64,000 nt of DNA, from positions 271,296 through 335,295 of the forward strand of contig NZ_JAJAVB010000025.1 in NCBI RefSeq assembly GCF_020615385.1, given 5' to 3'. Shown piece by piece: positions 42,293 to 52,260 of this stretch; position 1 is the stretch's first letter, and every line of letters starts with the position of its first letter. The notes beneath the pieces are model-generated. The model had not been told where the DNA came from. It saw only the letters and a program-made list of their open reading frames with translations, and made no database searches. Both the position numbers and the translations under genes were made by a program. This stretch comes from Jiella soli (GTDB lineage: Bacteria; Pseudomonadota; Alphaproteobacteria; Rhizobiales; Rhizobiaceae).

Positions 42293-44098
42293 ATGTTCGA
42301 GCCGCCGATCCGGGATATCGCCTTCACGCTCAACAAGATAGTCGGTCTTGAGACGGCTATGGAGAAAGGCCTGTTCGCCGATCTGTCGCCCGATCTCGTG
42401 GATGCCGTGCTTTCGGAGGCGGCGCGGTTTTCCGCCGAGCGCATGGCTCCGCTGGGCATCAGCGGCGATCGCGAGGGCGCCCGCTGGCATGACGGCATCG
42501 TGAACACGCCCGCCGGCTGGAAGGAGCTCTACGCGGACTGGGCGGAAGGCGGCTGGAACGGCATCTCCTCGCCGGCCGAGTTCGGCGGCCAGGGCCTGCC
42601 CCTCGTCCTCAACGCGGCCGTCAGCGAGATGTGGAACTTCGCCGCGATGGGCTTCGCCCTCGGGCCGCTGCTCACCACCGGCGCCGTCGAGGCGCTGCAT
42701 GCCCATGGGTCGGACGCGCTCAAGCGGACCTTCGCGCCGAAGCTGACCTCCGGCGAATGGATGGGCACGATGAACCTGACGGAGCCGCAGGCGGGCTCCG
42801 ACCTCGCGGCGCTCCGCGCCCGCGCCGAGCGTGCGGGCGACGGGACCTACCGGATCTTCGGCCAGAAGATCTACATCACCTATGGCGAGCACGATCTGAC
42901 CGACAACATCGTGCATCTGGTCCTGGCGCGGCTTCCCGACGCACCCGCCGGCGTGAAGGGAATCTCGCTCTTCCTTGTGCCGAAATTCCTGGTCGAGGCG
43001 GACGGGACGCTCGGCCGCAGGAACGACGTCGCCTGCGCCTCGATCGAGGAGAAGCTCGGCATCCACGGCTCGCCGACCTGCACCATGATCTATGGCGATG
43101 GAAGCGTGCCGGGAGAGGAGCCGGGCGCGGTGGGCTACCTCGTCGGCGAGGAAAACCGCGGCCTCGCCTGCATGTTCACGATGATGAACAATGCCCGGCT
43201 GCTCGTCGGCATCGAGGGGATCGGCATCGCCGATGCCGCCTATGAGAAGGCTCTCGCCTATGCGAGGGATCGCCGGCAGGGCCGCTCGACCCGGCTGGCG
43301 AAGACGCCGGAGCCTTCGGGTGCGATGAGCCCGATCGTCGAACATCCGGACGTCGCCCGCATGCTCCTGACGATGAAGGCGCTCGCCGGCTCGGCCCGGG
43401 CGATCGCCTATGACTGCGCCTTCGCGATCGACATGGCGCGTGCGCATGCCGGCGATGCGGCGGCGCGGCGCTGGCAGGAGCGGGCCAATCTCCTGACGCC
43501 GGTCGCCAAGGCCTTTGGCTCCGATGTCGGCGTCGAGGCGGCCTCGCTCGGCATCCAGGTGCATGGCGGCATGGGCTATGTCGAGGAGACCGGCGCCGCG
43601 CGGCTCTGGCGCGACGCGCGCATCGCGCCGATCTACGAGGGCACCAACGGCATCCAGGCGGTCGACCTCGTCGCCCGCAAGATCGGCCAGTCCGGCGGCG
43701 AGGCGGTGGAGGCTTATTTCGCCGCGCTGAACGAGACGGTCGAGGCCGCCCGCGCCCGCAATGCGACGGAGTTCGGCGCCATGGGCGAGGCGCTGAGGAA
43801 CGCGATGGCGGATCTGCGCGAGGCGACGGCGTTTCTTCAGGAGCGGCTTTCCGCTGGCGAGACGGACACGGCGCAGGCCGGCGCGACGGCCTATCTGCGC
43901 CAGTTCGCACTCACCGCCGGCGCGGTCTATCTCGCCAGGGGAGCGATCTCCGACGGGGCGGGGCCCGAGCGCGTCGCGCTCGCCCGGTTCATGGCCGAGA
44001 ACCTCCTCACCGAAGCGAGCGGGCTGAAGCGCCGCGTCGTTTCCGGCGCCGAAAGCCTCGCGGCGGCGCAGGAACTCCTCCTGGCGGCGGGAGCCTGA
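42293..44098 (+). CDS. acyl-CoA dehydrogenase with C-terminal extension
   Basis: The 601-residue flavoprotein belongs to the AidB/FadE12-like acyl-CoA dehydrogenases with a C-terminal extension. It shows MNLTEPQAGSDLAALRARAE, the KIYITYGEHD region, HGSPTC, GIQVHGGMGYVEETGAARLWRDARI and IYEGTNGIQAVDL. The last 120 residues form the acyl-CoA dehydrogenase C-terminal-like domain. It oxidises acyl-CoA in a route separate from the fadE operon. Its TGATG overlap with the downstream enoyl-CoA hydratase gene couples the two steps. Confidence 0.92.
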   Translation: MFEPPIRDIAFTLNKIVGLETAMEKGLFADLSPDLVDAVLSEAARFSAERMAPLGISGDREGARWHDGIVNTPAGWKELYADWAEGGWNGISSPAEFGGQGLPLVLNAAVSEMWNFAAMGFALGPLLTTGAVEALHAHGSDALKRTFAPKLTSGEWMGTMNLTEPQAGSDLAALRARAERAGDGTYRIFGQKIYITYGEHDLTDNIVHLVLARLPDAPAGVKGISLFLVPKFLVEADGTLGRRNDVACASIEEKLGIHGSPTCTMIYGDGSVPGEEPGAVGYLVGEENRGLACMFTMMNNARLLVGIEGIGIADAAYEKALAYARDRRQGRSTRLAKTPEPSGAMSPIVEHPDVARMLLTMKALAGSARAIAYDCAFAIDMARAHAGDAAARRWQERANLLTPVAKAFGSDVGVEAASLGIQVHGGMGYVEETGAARLWRDARIAPIYEGTNGIQAVDLVARKIGQSGGEAVEAYFAALNETVEAARARNATEFGAMGEALRNAMADLREATAFLQERLSAGETDTAQAGATAYLRQFALTAGAVYLARGAISDGAGPERVALARFMAENLLTEASGLKRRVVSGAESLAAAQELLLAAGA

Positions 44099-44835
44099 TG
44101 AGCGCCGCGGTCGAGAGGCGGGTCGAGGCGCGCGTCCTGACGATCCGGATGCGGCGGCCGGAGAAGAAGAACGCCATCACCCGCGAGATGTACCGGGCGA
44201 TGGCCGACGCCCTCGCTGCCGCCGACGCCGACGATGGGGTCGCCGCCATCGTCTTCTGCGGTGTGCCGGGCGCGTTCTCTGCCGGCAACGACATCGCCGA
44301 TTTCGTGGCGATCGCCGAGAGCGGCGCGCTGCCGGCGGAGGTGCGCGACTTCCTGCATGCGCTTGCCGGCGTGCAGAAGCCGCTGATCGCCGCCGTCGAC
44401 GGGCTCGCGGTCGGCATCGGCACGACGCTTCTGATGCATTGCGACCTTGCCTATGCCTCGCCGGGCTCGATCTTCCGCACGCCCTTCCTCGACCTCGGCG
44501 TCACGCCGGAGGCCGCCTCCAGCCTGATCGGGCCGCGGCTGATGGGCCATCAGCAGGCCTTTGCGCTGCTCGTCCTCGGCGAGACCTTCGGTGCGGCAAG
44601 GGCGCGGGAGGCGGGGCTGATCACGCAGGTGGTGGAAGATCCGGAGGCGGCGGCGGGGGATGCGGCGCGACGGCTCGGCGAGAAGCCGGCCGAGGCGCTG
44701 CGGATCGCCCGGGCGCTGCTCCGCGGCGCCCCCGACGAGATCGCGGCGCGGATCGATCTCGAGCTGAGATATTTCGGCGAACGGCTGCGCTCGGACGAGG
44801 CGCAGGCGGCGTTCCGGGCGTTCCTGGCGCGCTGA
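44098..44835 (+). CDS. enoyl-CoA hydratase/isomerase
   Basis: The 245-residue crotonase-family protein shows the CoA-binding RRPEKKNAITREMY, the first oxyanion stretch GAFSAGNDIADFV near residue 60 and the second GLAVGIGTTLLMHCDLAYAS near 103. Catalytic acids are not clearly placed (TPEAASSLIGP follows), so isomerase activity is equally possible. It is coupled by a one-base overlap to the acyl-CoA dehydrogenase. A degradation pathway for a particular acyl chain is likely but not identifiable. Confidence 0.9.
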   Translation: MSAAVERRVEARVLTIRMRRPEKKNAITREMYRAMADALAAADADDGVAAIVFCGVPGAFSAGNDIADFVAIAESGALPAEVRDFLHALAGVQKPLIAAVDGLAVGIGTTLLMHCDLAYASPGSIFRTPFLDLGVTPEAASSLIGPRLMGHQQAFALLVLGETFGAARAREAGLITQVVEDPEAAAGDAARRLGEKPAEALRIARALLRGAPDEIAARIDLELRYFGERLRSDEAQAAFRAFLAR

Positions 44836-44867
44836 CTTCCGGTCGAGGCCTCCGGTGCTGCGCAGGC

Positions 44868-45503
44868 TCAGGAGCCCGACTGGTCGGCGGCTTCGGCGCG
44901 CGATGGCCGCGGCTCCGGGTCGTCCGACTTGGCGAACAGGAATTTGTAAGTCCCGATGCAGCCGATCAGGCAGATGATTGCCGCCGCGACATAGAGCGGC
45001 CAGGTCGGATAGCCCTTGAAGACATGCTGGAAGGCTGTGCCGAAGAGATAGGCGCCGCCGCCATAGGCACCGGCCCAAAGCGCCGCGCTGATCGCATTGT
45101 AGAGGAAGAACACCGGCCAGTTCATGTGCATGGTGCCGGCGACGAAGCCGTTGAGCTGTCTCAGGATGATCACGAAGCGGGCGATCAGGACAACGACGAA
45201 GCCGTAATTCTGGAAGCGCTCCTCGACCATGGCGAAGCGCTTCTCGCCGAGGCCGAAATGCTCGCCCCATTTCACCACGATCCGGCGTCCGTAGCGCCGG
45301 CCGATGAAATAGCCGGTGTTGTCGCCGATGATGGAGGCCGCCCAGGCCACGAACAGGACGGCGAAGATGTTGAAATTGTCGTCATAGGCGAGGAGGCCGG
45401 CCGCTGCGACGAGGCTCTCGCCGGGAAGCGGCAGGCCGGTGGATTCGAACAGGACCACGATGAACAGGAAGGCGTAGCCGTAATGGGCGAGATATTCGGT
45501 CAC
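44868..45503 (-). CDS. DedA-family membrane protein
   Basis: This 211-residue membrane protein has the DedA (SNARE-associated) family motifs FESTGLPLPGESLV near residue 19, IIGDNTGYFIGRRYG near 58 and ARFVIILRQLNGFVAGTMHM near 105. Five or so hydrophobic helices are visible. DedA proteins are lipid or undecaprenyl-phosphate flippase-like transporters that support membrane homeostasis. The acidic 25-residue tail is probably disordered. It is convergent with the enoyl-CoA hydratase gene. Confidence 0.92.
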   Translation of the reverse strand: MTEYLAHYGYAFLFIVVLFESTGLPLPGESLVAAAGLLAYDDNFNIFAVLFVAWAASIIGDNTGYFIGRRYGRRIVVKWGEHFGLGEKRFAMVEERFQNYGFVVVLIARFVIILRQLNGFVAGTMHMNWPVFFLYNAISAALWAGAYGGGAYLFGTAFQHVFKGYPTWPLYVAAAIICLIGCIGTYKFLFAKSDDPEPRPSRAEAADQSGS

Positions 45504-45698
45504 GGCATCTGCGCTTTCCAGGCGTCACCCGCGGACATGGGGCTGTTCGGGGTCATGGCATCCAACGAGGCTCGGCGCCGGCGGGCGAGCGCCGCGAAGA
45601 TCGGGCGGCGGCGGACCGTCTGCCCGCGCCGTGTCTTGGCTTGCATGAACGGATCCTGCCGGCAAGCCTCTTCTGGCAGCATGCCGCCATTTGCGGCG

Positions 45699-46919
45699 TC
45701 ATCGCTCGAGAAGTGCCACCGCCTCCACATGGTGCGACCAGAGGAACTGGTCGATGGGCGTCACGGACACGATCCGGTAACCGCCGGCCAGAAGGATCGC
45801 GAGATCGCGGCCGAGCGTCACCGGGTTGCAGGAGACCGCGGCGATCTTGCGGACGGACGAGGCGGCAAGCTCGCGCGAGACGGCCTCCGCTCCGGCCCGC
45901 GGCGGGTCGAAGACGACCGCGTCGAACCCCTTCATCTCCCTAGCCTGCACCGGCCGGCGGAAGAGGTCGCGCCGCTCGCAGGTCAGCGGTTTCAACCCGG
46001 ATGCGCTGCGCCAGGCGGCGGTCTGCGCCGCGAGCGGGGCTTCCTCAGCTTCGACGGCGTGAACGGCGGACGTCTGTACGAGCCGCAGGGAGAAGGTGCC
46101 GCAACCGGAGAAGAGGTCGAGGCTTCGCTTGGCGTCGGCGAGATGTTGGGTCACCAGCGTGGCCATTGCAGCCTCCGACTGGGCCACGGCCTGGAGGAAG
46201 GCCCCCGGCGGCGGCTCGACGGTGATCCCGCCGAAATCGACCAGCGGCGGACGGGTCTGAAACAGCACCTCCCCACTGGCCGAGAGGCGGACGAAGTTCG
46301 AATCGAGCGAGAGCGCGACGGCGTCGCGCCTGATGACCTCGTTCAATCGCGCCGTGTCGGTCGCGGCGACGTCGAGCCCGCTGGCGGTGGCCGTGACGAG
46401 GAGCCGCAGCGGGCGCTTGCGGTCGATGAGGATGGACGCCAGGCGCCGGAGCGCCGGCAGCGCCTCCTGGATCGCGGGTAGCGCGATCGGGCAGGTCTCG
46501 ATCGCGACGATGCGATTGGACTTTTCTGCATTATAGCCGATGAGCACGCGGCCGCCGGCGCGCACCGCCGAGAGCGTCACGCGCCGCCGCGAGGCGGGCG
46601 GGCAGGACGTCAGCGGCGCGACACCAGCCTCGACCCCCGCCCGGGCGAGGGCGGTGACGACGAGATCGCGCTTGAAGCGGCGATAGAGGTCGTCGCTCGC
46701 ATGCTGCAGATCGCAGCCGCCGCAGGTTCCGAAATGCGGGCAGGGCGGCTCGCGCCGATCCGGGGAGGGGGCGAGGATGTCCGGCTCGTTCCGGCCGCCG
46801 AGGGCCGTGGTCGCCACACGCTCGCCCGGCAGCGTGAATGGAAGATAGACCGGCCCCTGCGGCGTCTCGGCGATGCCGTCGCCCTTGGCGCCGAGCCGGT
46901 CGATGGTGAACTCGCTCAT
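45699..46919 (-). CDS. rRNA uracil-5-methyltransferase (RlmD/TrmA family)
   Basis: The 406-residue SAM-dependent RNA methyltransferase has a TRAM-like N-terminal domain (IDRLGAKGDGIAE) and a [4Fe-4S] cysteine set (CPHFGTCGGC near residues 60-69 and a fourth cysteine in IETCPIA). The SAM-binding region LDLFSGCGTFSL and the catalytic FDPPRAGAE and AVSCNP motifs follow, the latter with the nucleophilic cysteine. It forms m5U in 23S rRNA, most likely U1939 or U747. Its ATG overlaps the tlyA stop by four bases, so the two modification enzymes are coupled. Confidence 0.9.
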   Translation of the reverse strand: MSEFTIDRLGAKGDGIAETPQGPVYLPFTLPGERVATTALGGRNEPDILAPSPDRREPPCPHFGTCGGCDLQHASDDLYRRFKRDLVVTALARAGVEAGVAPLTSCPPASRRRVTLSAVRAGGRVLIGYNAEKSNRIVAIETCPIALPAIQEALPALRRLASILIDRKRPLRLLVTATASGLDVAATDTARLNEVIRRDAVALSLDSNFVRLSASGEVLFQTRPPLVDFGGITVEPPPGAFLQAVAQSEAAMATLVTQHLADAKRSLDLFSGCGTFSLRLVQTSAVHAVEAEEAPLAAQTAAWRSASGLKPLTCERRDLFRRPVQAREMKGFDAVVFDPPRAGAEAVSRELAASSVRKIAAVSCNPVTLGRDLAILLAGGYRIVSVTPIDQFLWSHHVEAVALLER

Positions 46920-47683
46920 GACGCCTTGTCCGCCGCGAGCAGGAATTCGGTGTTGCCGTCGCCGCCGGCGATCGGCGAGACGATGAGGTCGCGGACGGTC
47001 CAGTCCGGCTGTTCGGCGAGCCAGTCGCGCACCGAAGCCGCGACCGCCGGCGCCGTCTCCGGATCGCGCAGAAGCCCGTTCTTTGCGATCGCCTCGCGGC
47101 CGGCCTCGAATTGCGGCTTGATCAGGAGGACGGCGGTGGCGCCGGGGTCGGCGAGGCCGAGCGCCGGAGGCAGGGCGAGGCGCAGCGAGATGAAGCTGAC
47201 ATCGGCGACGAGGAGATCGAAGCGGGCCCCGCCGATGTGCTCACGTTCCATCTCGCGGGCATTGAGCCCCTCGATCGGGGTGACGCGCGGATCGGCCTCG
47301 ATGCGCGGATGCATTTGGCCATGCCCGACATCGACCGCGACGACATGCGCCGCCCCGCGCCTGAGCAGCGCCTCGGTGAAGCCGCCGGTCGAGGCGCCGA
47401 TGTCGAGGCAGTGCCGGCTGGCGACGGGAACGGCGAAGGCATCCAGCGCGGCCTCTAACTTCAGCCCGGCGCGCGAGACGTAGTCGGCGGCCGGATCGTC
47501 GAGCGTGATGACGCTGTCTGCCGCGACATTGAGGCTCGGCTTGGTGACGACGGCGCCGTCGACCCGAACATGGCCGCGCAGGATCGCGTCGCGGGCGCGC
47601 GCCCGACTTGCCGCAAGGCCGCGTTCGCCGACGAGCACGTCGAGCCGGATGCGGGATAGATGCTGTTCTTCGGTCTGTGCCAT
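46916..47683 (-). CDS. tlyA: TlyA-family rRNA 2'-O-methyltransferase
   Basis: The 255-residue protein has an N-terminal S4 RNA-binding domain (IRLDVLVGERGLAASRARARDAILRGHVRVDG) and an FtsJ-like methyltransferase domain with HCLDIGASTGGFTEALLRRGA near residue 92. The TlyA family 2'-O-methylates rRNA and is often annotated as haemolysin A. The ATG at 47683 gives the usual length; an extension to 47725 is possible but not conserved. It is followed by the RlmD-like gene with a four-base overlap and lies 60 bases after dxs. Confidence 0.92.
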   Translation of the reverse strand: MAQTEEQHLSRIRLDVLVGERGLAASRARARDAILRGHVRVDGAVVTKPSLNVAADSVITLDDPAADYVSRAGLKLEAALDAFAVPVASRHCLDIGASTGGFTEALLRRGAAHVVAVDVGHGQMHPRIEADPRVTPIEGLNAREMEREHIGGARFDLLVADVSFISLRLALPPALGLADPGATAVLLIKPQFEAGREAIAKNGLLRDPETAPAVAASVRDWLAEQPDWTVRDLIVSPIAGGDGNTEFLLAADKAS

Positions 47684-47742
47684 CTGGCGGTCATGCGGGT
47701 CCCTATGCAGGAAGGCAAGCCGCAATCGCGTGACAGCTGGTG

Positions 47743-49659
47743 CTACGCCTGCAGCACCCGTCGGGATTCCTCGCCGAGCGCCCGGAACACCGCGTCGACG
47801 ATGCCCTTTGTGTCGAGCCCGGCCTGGGCGATCATCTTTTCGGGTGCGGCGTGGTCGAGGAAGCTGTCGGGCATCACCACCGGCCGCACCTTCAGCCCGT
47901 TGTCGATCAGGCCGTGAGCGGCGAGGTGATGGAGAACCTGGCTGGCAAAGCCGCCGCTCGCGCCTTCCTCGAGCAGGATCAGGAGCTGGTGGTCGCGGGC
48001 GAGGCGGGCGATCAGCTCGGCGTCGAGCGGCTTGGCGAAGCGGGCGTCGGCCACCGTGGTCGACAGGCCGAACGAGTCGAGTTCTTCCGCCGCCTTCACC
48101 GCATCGGCGAGCCGCGTGCCGAAGGAGAGGATCGCGACCTTGGTCCCCTCCTTGACGATCCGCCCCTTGCCGATCTCGAGGGCCTTGCCCCGCTCCGGCA
48201 TGTCGACGCCGACGCCGTTGCCGCGCGGATAGCGGAAGGAAATCGGGCCCTCGTCATATTCGACCGCGGTGCGCACCATGTGCCTCAACTCGGCCTCGTC
48301 GGCGGCCGCCATCACCACCATGCCCGGAAGCGCAGACAGGAAGCCGGTGTCGAAGGAGCCCGCATGGGTCGGGCCGTCGGCGCCGACAAAGCCGGCGCGG
48401 TCGATGGCGAAGCGCACCGGCAGGTGCTGGATCGCGACATCGTGGACGATCTGATCGTAGCCGCGCTGCAGGAAGGTCGAGTAGATGGCGGCGAAGGGCT
48501 TGTAGCCCTCGGTGGCCAGTCCCGCGCAGAAGGTCACCGCATGCTGTTCGGCGATGCCGACGTCGAAGGTGCGGGTGGGGAAGATCTCGCCGAACTTGTC
48601 GAGACCGGTGCCTGCCGGCATGGCGGCGTTGACGGCGACGATCTTGTCGTCCTCGCGCGCCTCCTGGATCAGGCTCTCGGCGAAGACGGCGGTGTAGCTC
48701 GGTGCATTCGCCTTCGACTTCGCCTGCGCTCCGGTGATGACGTCGAACTTGGAGACGCCGTGGTATTTGTCGGCGGAATCCTCCGCCGGCCCGTAGCCCT
48801 TGCCCTTCTTGGTGACGACATGGACGAGGATCGGTCCGGTGCGCGAATCGCGCACGTTCTTCAGGACCGGCAGGAGATGGTCGAGATCGTGGCCGTCGAT
48901 CGGGCCGACATAGAAGAAGCCGAGCTCCTCGAACATCGTGCCGCCGGTGAAGAAGGCGCGGGTGTATTCCTCCGTCCGCCGCGCGCCCTCGCGCATGAAG
49001 CCGGGAAGGTGCTGGGTGAAGTCCTTGGCCCGGTCGCGCAGGCTGCGATAGGTCTTGCCGGAGACGAGGCGCGCAAGATAGGCGCTCATCGCGCCGGTCG
49101 GCGGGGCGATCGACATGTCGTTGTCGTTGAGGATGACGATCAGCCTTGCATCGAGCGCGCCGGCATTGTTCATCGCCTCGTAGGCCATGCCGGCGCTCAT
49201 CGCGCCGTCGCCGATGATCGAGACGACGTTGTTGGTGCCGTGCGAGAGATCGCGGGCGACCGCCATGCCGAGGCCGGCCGAGATCGACGTGGAGGAATGG
49301 CCAGCGCCGAAGGCGTCGAACTCGCTCTCCGCCCGCTTGGCAAAGCCGGAAAGTCCGCCTTCCTGGCGCACGGTGCGCATGCGATCGCGGCGGCCGGTCA
49401 GGATCTTGTGTGGATAGGCCTGGTGGCTGACGTCCCAGATCAGCCGGTCGCGCGGCGTGTCGAACACGTAATGCAGGGCGACGGTCAGTTCGACCACGCC
49501 GAGCCCCGCGCCGAGATGGCCGCCGGTCTTCGACACCGCGTCGATCAAATCGGCTCGCAACTCGTCGGCGACCTGGCGAAGGCTGGTCTCCTTCAGCCGG
49601 CGCAGGTCAGCAGGGGATGCGATCTGATCAAGCAGCGGCGTCGTCGACTCGTTCGGCAC
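47743..49659 (-). CDS. dxs: 1-deoxy-D-xylulose-5-phosphate synthase
   Basis: This 638-residue thiamine-diphosphate enzyme makes DXP from pyruvate and glyceraldehyde 3-phosphate, the entry step of the MEP isoprenoid pathway. Signatures are [36 protein letters not shown], the TPP-binding [18 protein letters not shown]...[17 protein letters not shown] and the transketolase-like [15 protein letters not shown]. Length matches the family. It lies in the xseB-dxs-tlyA order usual in Hyphomicrobiales, 265 bases after xseB. Confidence 0.96.
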   Translation of the reverse strand: MPNESTTPLLDQIASPADLRRLKETSLRQVADELRADLIDAVSKTGGHLGAGLGVVELTVALHYVFDTPRDRLIWDVSHQAYPHKILTGRRDRMRTVRQEGGLSGFAKRAESEFDAFGAGHSSTSISAGLGMAVARDLSHGTNNVVSIIGDGAMSAGMAYEAMNNAGALDARLIVILNDNDMSIAPPTGAMSAYLARLVSGKTYRSLRDRAKDFTQHLPGFMREGARRTEEYTRAFFTGGTMFEELGFFYVGPIDGHDLDHLLPVLKNVRDSRTGPILVHVVTKKGKGYGPAEDSADKYHGVSKFDVITGAQAKSKANAPSYTAVFAESLIQEAREDDKIVAVNAAMPAGTGLDKFGEIFPTRTFDVGIAEQHAVTFCAGLATEGYKPFAAIYSTFLQRGYDQIVHDVAIQHLPVRFAIDRAGFVGADGPTHAGSFDTGFLSALPGMVVMAAADEAELRHMVRTAVEYDEGPISFRYPRGNGVGVDMPERGKALEIGKGRIVKEGTKVAILSFGTRLADAVKAAEELDSFGLSTTVADARFAKPLDAELIARLARDHQLLILLEEGASGGFASQVLHHLAAHGLIDNGLKVRPVVMPDSFLDHAAPEKMIAQAGLDTKGIVDAVFRALGEESRRVLQA

Positions 49660-49924
49660 GATGAACCCTTTCGAAACTCACACCGGGAAACCGCGACGGC
49701 GGCCGCTGCCGGCTCTGCAATTCCATCCCCGGAACATCATGGCGCGGAGAAGGCTCCAGCTTCCGGCACAACGATGTTACCAAGCCTGGCGACATTAGAT
49801 CGGTTCCAGGCGCCTGGCTTCAAGGAGAACCGCCGATCGCGCGCCGGGAAGTCGCAGGGCGCCTATCGAGCGACATCCCCACGATGCGGTTCTGCATCGC
49901 CGCGACAGCCCGGTGCGGGCCTTC

Positions 49925-50197
49925 TCAACTCGGATCGAGCGGCTCCGTCCCGGTCGGCTTTCCCGCGCGGTTGAGCTTGATCTTCTCGACCTTGTCCTCG
50001 GCCGCCGAAAGCAGCCGGTCGCAATGGTTCTTCAGCTTCTCGCCGCGCTCGTAGATCCGGATCGAGCGGTCGAGCGGCACGTCGCCGCGTTCGAGATCCG
50101 CGACGATCCGCTCCAGCGCCGCGAGCGCCTCCTCGAAGCTCATCCGCTTGATGTCGGAATCGTCGGCCGGAACGGCGGTTTCGGCAGTGTCGGACAT
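49925..50197 (-). CDS. xseB: exodeoxyribonuclease VII small subunit
   Basis: The 90-residue helical protein shows the XseB pattern [41 protein letters not shown]. With XseA it forms exonuclease VII, which degrades single-stranded DNA to oligonucleotides. It lies between the deacetylase-like gene and dxs on the same strand, as in related genomes. xseA is not in the window. Confidence 0.95.
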   Translation of the reverse strand: MSDTAETAVPADDSDIKRMSFEEALAALERIVADLERGDVPLDRSIRIYERGEKLKNHCDRLLSAAEDKVEKIKLNRAGKPTGTEPLDPS

Positions 50198-50270
50198 AGT
50201 TGAACCTTTCGGCAGATCTCAATGGCTGCGGACGGCGGCTAAGGCGCCGCCCGGCGGGGGAAGATCGCGC

Positions 50271-51197
50271 TCAGCCGGTCATCAGGCGCTTGACGTGCGC
50301 AGCCGTGGAACTTGCAAGGCCCTCGAGGTCGTAGCCGCCCTCGAGCAGGCTGATCAGCCGGCCATCGGCGTGCCGGTCGGCGACCTCCATGAGTTCCGCC
50401 GTCGCCCAGTCGAAGTCCTTGTCGATGAACTTCAAATTGGCCAGCGGATCGCGATAATGGGCGTCGAAGCCGGCCGAGATGATCACGAGGTCCGGCGAAA
50501 AGTCGTCGAGCGCCGGCAGGATGCGGGAGCGGAACGCCTCGCGGAAGGCGCCACCGCCGTCGCCGGCCGCGAGCGGCGCGTTGACGATATTGCCCTTGCC
50601 GACCTCGTCCTTGGCGCCGGTGCCGGGATAGAGCGGCATCTGGTGCGTCGAGCAGTAGAGGACGGACGGATCGGACCAGAAGATGTCCTGGGTGCCGTTG
50701 CCGTGATGGACGTCCCAGTCGATGATCGCGACGCGCTCCAGCCCGTGCACCGCCTGCGCGTGGCGGGCCGCGATGGCGGCGTTGTTGAACAGGCAGAAGC
50801 CCATGGCCGTCGCCCGTTCGGCGTGGTGGCCGGGCGGGCGCGCGGCGACGAAGGCGTTCTCGGCCTCCTTGGCGACCACCGTGTCGACGGCGGCGGTCGC
50901 CGCGCCGACGCCGTGGAGCGCGGCCGAAAAGCTCTTGGGGCTGAGGATCGTATCGGAATCGACCCGCACCATCCCCTCTTCGGGAATCGCGGTCGCGAGC
51001 CGCCTCACGAACTCCTCGGGATGGCATCGATAGATCGATTCGAGGCTGCCTTCCGGCGCTTCCGCCCGGTCGAGGAGGTGGAACGCCTCATCTTCGAGCA
51101 CAGCCATCACGGCGCGGATCCGGTCCGGCCGCTCGGGATGTCCGGGCCCCGTGAGGTGTTCGGCGAAGATCGGGTGATGGAAAAGGCGGGTCAGCAT
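50271..51197 (-). CDS. histone deacetylase-like (class II) amide hydrolase
   Basis: The 308-residue zinc hydrolase has the HDAC-family signatures RPPGHHAERATAMGFCLFNNAAIAA near residue 130 (tandem histidines) and AIIDWDVHHGNGTQDIF near 168 with the zinc ligands. The late SAGFDAHYRDPLA supplies a further ligand, and GGYDLEGLASS follows. Bacterial members deacetylate polyamines or other small amides rather than histones; the substrate is not known. The ATG at 51197 gives MLTRLFHHP, preferred to one at 51218. Confidence 0.92.
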   Translation of the reverse strand: MLTRLFHHPIFAEHLTGPGHPERPDRIRAVMAVLEDEAFHLLDRAEAPEGSLESIYRCHPEEFVRRLATAIPEEGMVRVDSDTILSPKSFSAALHGVGAATAAVDTVVAKEAENAFVAARPPGHHAERATAMGFCLFNNAAIAARHAQAVHGLERVAIIDWDVHHGNGTQDIFWSDPSVLYCSTHQMPLYPGTGAKDEVGKGNIVNAPLAAGDGGGAFREAFRSRILPALDDFSPDLVIISAGFDAHYRDPLANLKFIDKDFDWATAELMEVADRHADGRLISLLEGGYDLEGLASSTAAHVKRLMTG

Positions 51198-51358
51198 GGG
51201 TTCAAGGATTAACCTCACACGGGCCAGGGCGCAATTTGCATTCCTGCAACCGCCGCCTAGATCGGCTGGAAGCGGTCCGGTTTGCGGGCCAGCGGCCCCG
51301 GCGCCGAGCCGGCTTTCCCGCCAACTCCCCTTACATAGACATTTCCGGAGACATCAGT

Positions 51359-52189
51359 ATGGCTGACCAACCCGTCGTCGCGTTTCATGACGGTCGATCG
51401 ATCCCGCAGGTCGGGCTCGGCGTATGGCAGACGCCCAACGAGGATGCCGCCGCAGTGGTGTCGGCGGCGCTTGCGGCCGGCTACCGCCATATCGACACGG
51501 CCGCCGCCTATGGCAATGAAGAGGGTGTCGGCGAGGGCATCCGCGCCTCTGAGATCGGGCGCGACGAGATCTTCGTCACCACCAAGCTGTGGAACAACGA
51601 CCAGGGCTACGACGCGGCGCTCAAGGCCTTCGACACCAGCCTGGAACGGCTCGGCCTCGAATCCGTGGACCTTTACCTCATCCACTGGCCGATGCCGAAG
51701 AAGGCGCTCTATGTCGAGACCTGGAAGGCGCTGACGAAGCTCAAGGCGGAGGGTCTCGCGCGCTCGATCGGCGTCTCCAATTTCTGCGAGGAGCATCTGG
51801 AGCGGATCATCGGCGAGACCGGCGAGACCCCTGTCCTCAACCAGATCGAGCTGCATCCCGACTTCCAGCAGAAGAAGCTGCGCGCGGTTCACGAGCGGTT
51901 GGGGATCAAGACCGAATCCTGGAGCCCGCTCGGCCGCGGCCAGCTGCTCGACCATCCGGAAATCGGGAAGATCGCCAAGAAGCACGGCCGTACCGCCGCG
52001 CAGGTGATCATCCGCTGGCATGTCGAGGAAGGCCTGGTGGTGATCCCGAAATCGTCCAATCCGGATCGGATCCGGCAGAATTTCGACGTCTTCGGCTTCG
52101 CGCTCGACGCGGACGACATGGCGGCGATCGCGGCGCTGGATTCGGCCGATGCCCGGATGGGGCCGGATCCTATGACGGCCGACTTCTGA
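51359..52189 (+). CDS. aldo/keto reductase (2,5-diketo-gluconate reductase type)
   Basis: The 276-residue NADPH-dependent reductase has the aldo/keto reductase catalytic tetrad: Asp in YRHIDTAAAYGNE with Tyr, Lys in VTTKLWN and His in LIHWPMP. The C-terminal cofactor motif is VVIPKSSNPDRIRQNF. It most resembles DkgA/DkgB-type enzymes that reduce ketoses and methylglyoxal. The ATG at 51359 gives MADQPVVAFHDG; sequence upstream in frame is not conserved. It is divergent from the deacetylase-like gene and convergent with aroC. Confidence 0.92.
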   Translation: MADQPVVAFHDGRSIPQVGLGVWQTPNEDAAAVVSAALAAGYRHIDTAAAYGNEEGVGEGIRASEIGRDEIFVTTKLWNNDQGYDAALKAFDTSLERLGLESVDLYLIHWPMPKKALYVETWKALTKLKAEGLARSIGVSNFCEEHLERIIGETGETPVLNQIELHPDFQQKKLRAVHERLGIKTESWSPLGRGQLLDHPEIGKIAKKHGRTAAQVIIRWHVEEGLVVIPKSSNPDRIRQNFDVFGFALDADDMAAIAALDSADARMGPDPMTADF

Positions 52190-52260
52190 CGCGGCGGGGG
52201 CTGGAACCACAATCCGCCCCGGACCATAGAGGCTGCCCCTCTTGCGAGGGCGCCGCGCGG

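Noticed and set aside
45504-45698. Small open frame between the DedA and RlmD-like genes
   Set aside because: Sequence is low-complexity basic, lacks a recognisable start context and no family resemblance was seen.
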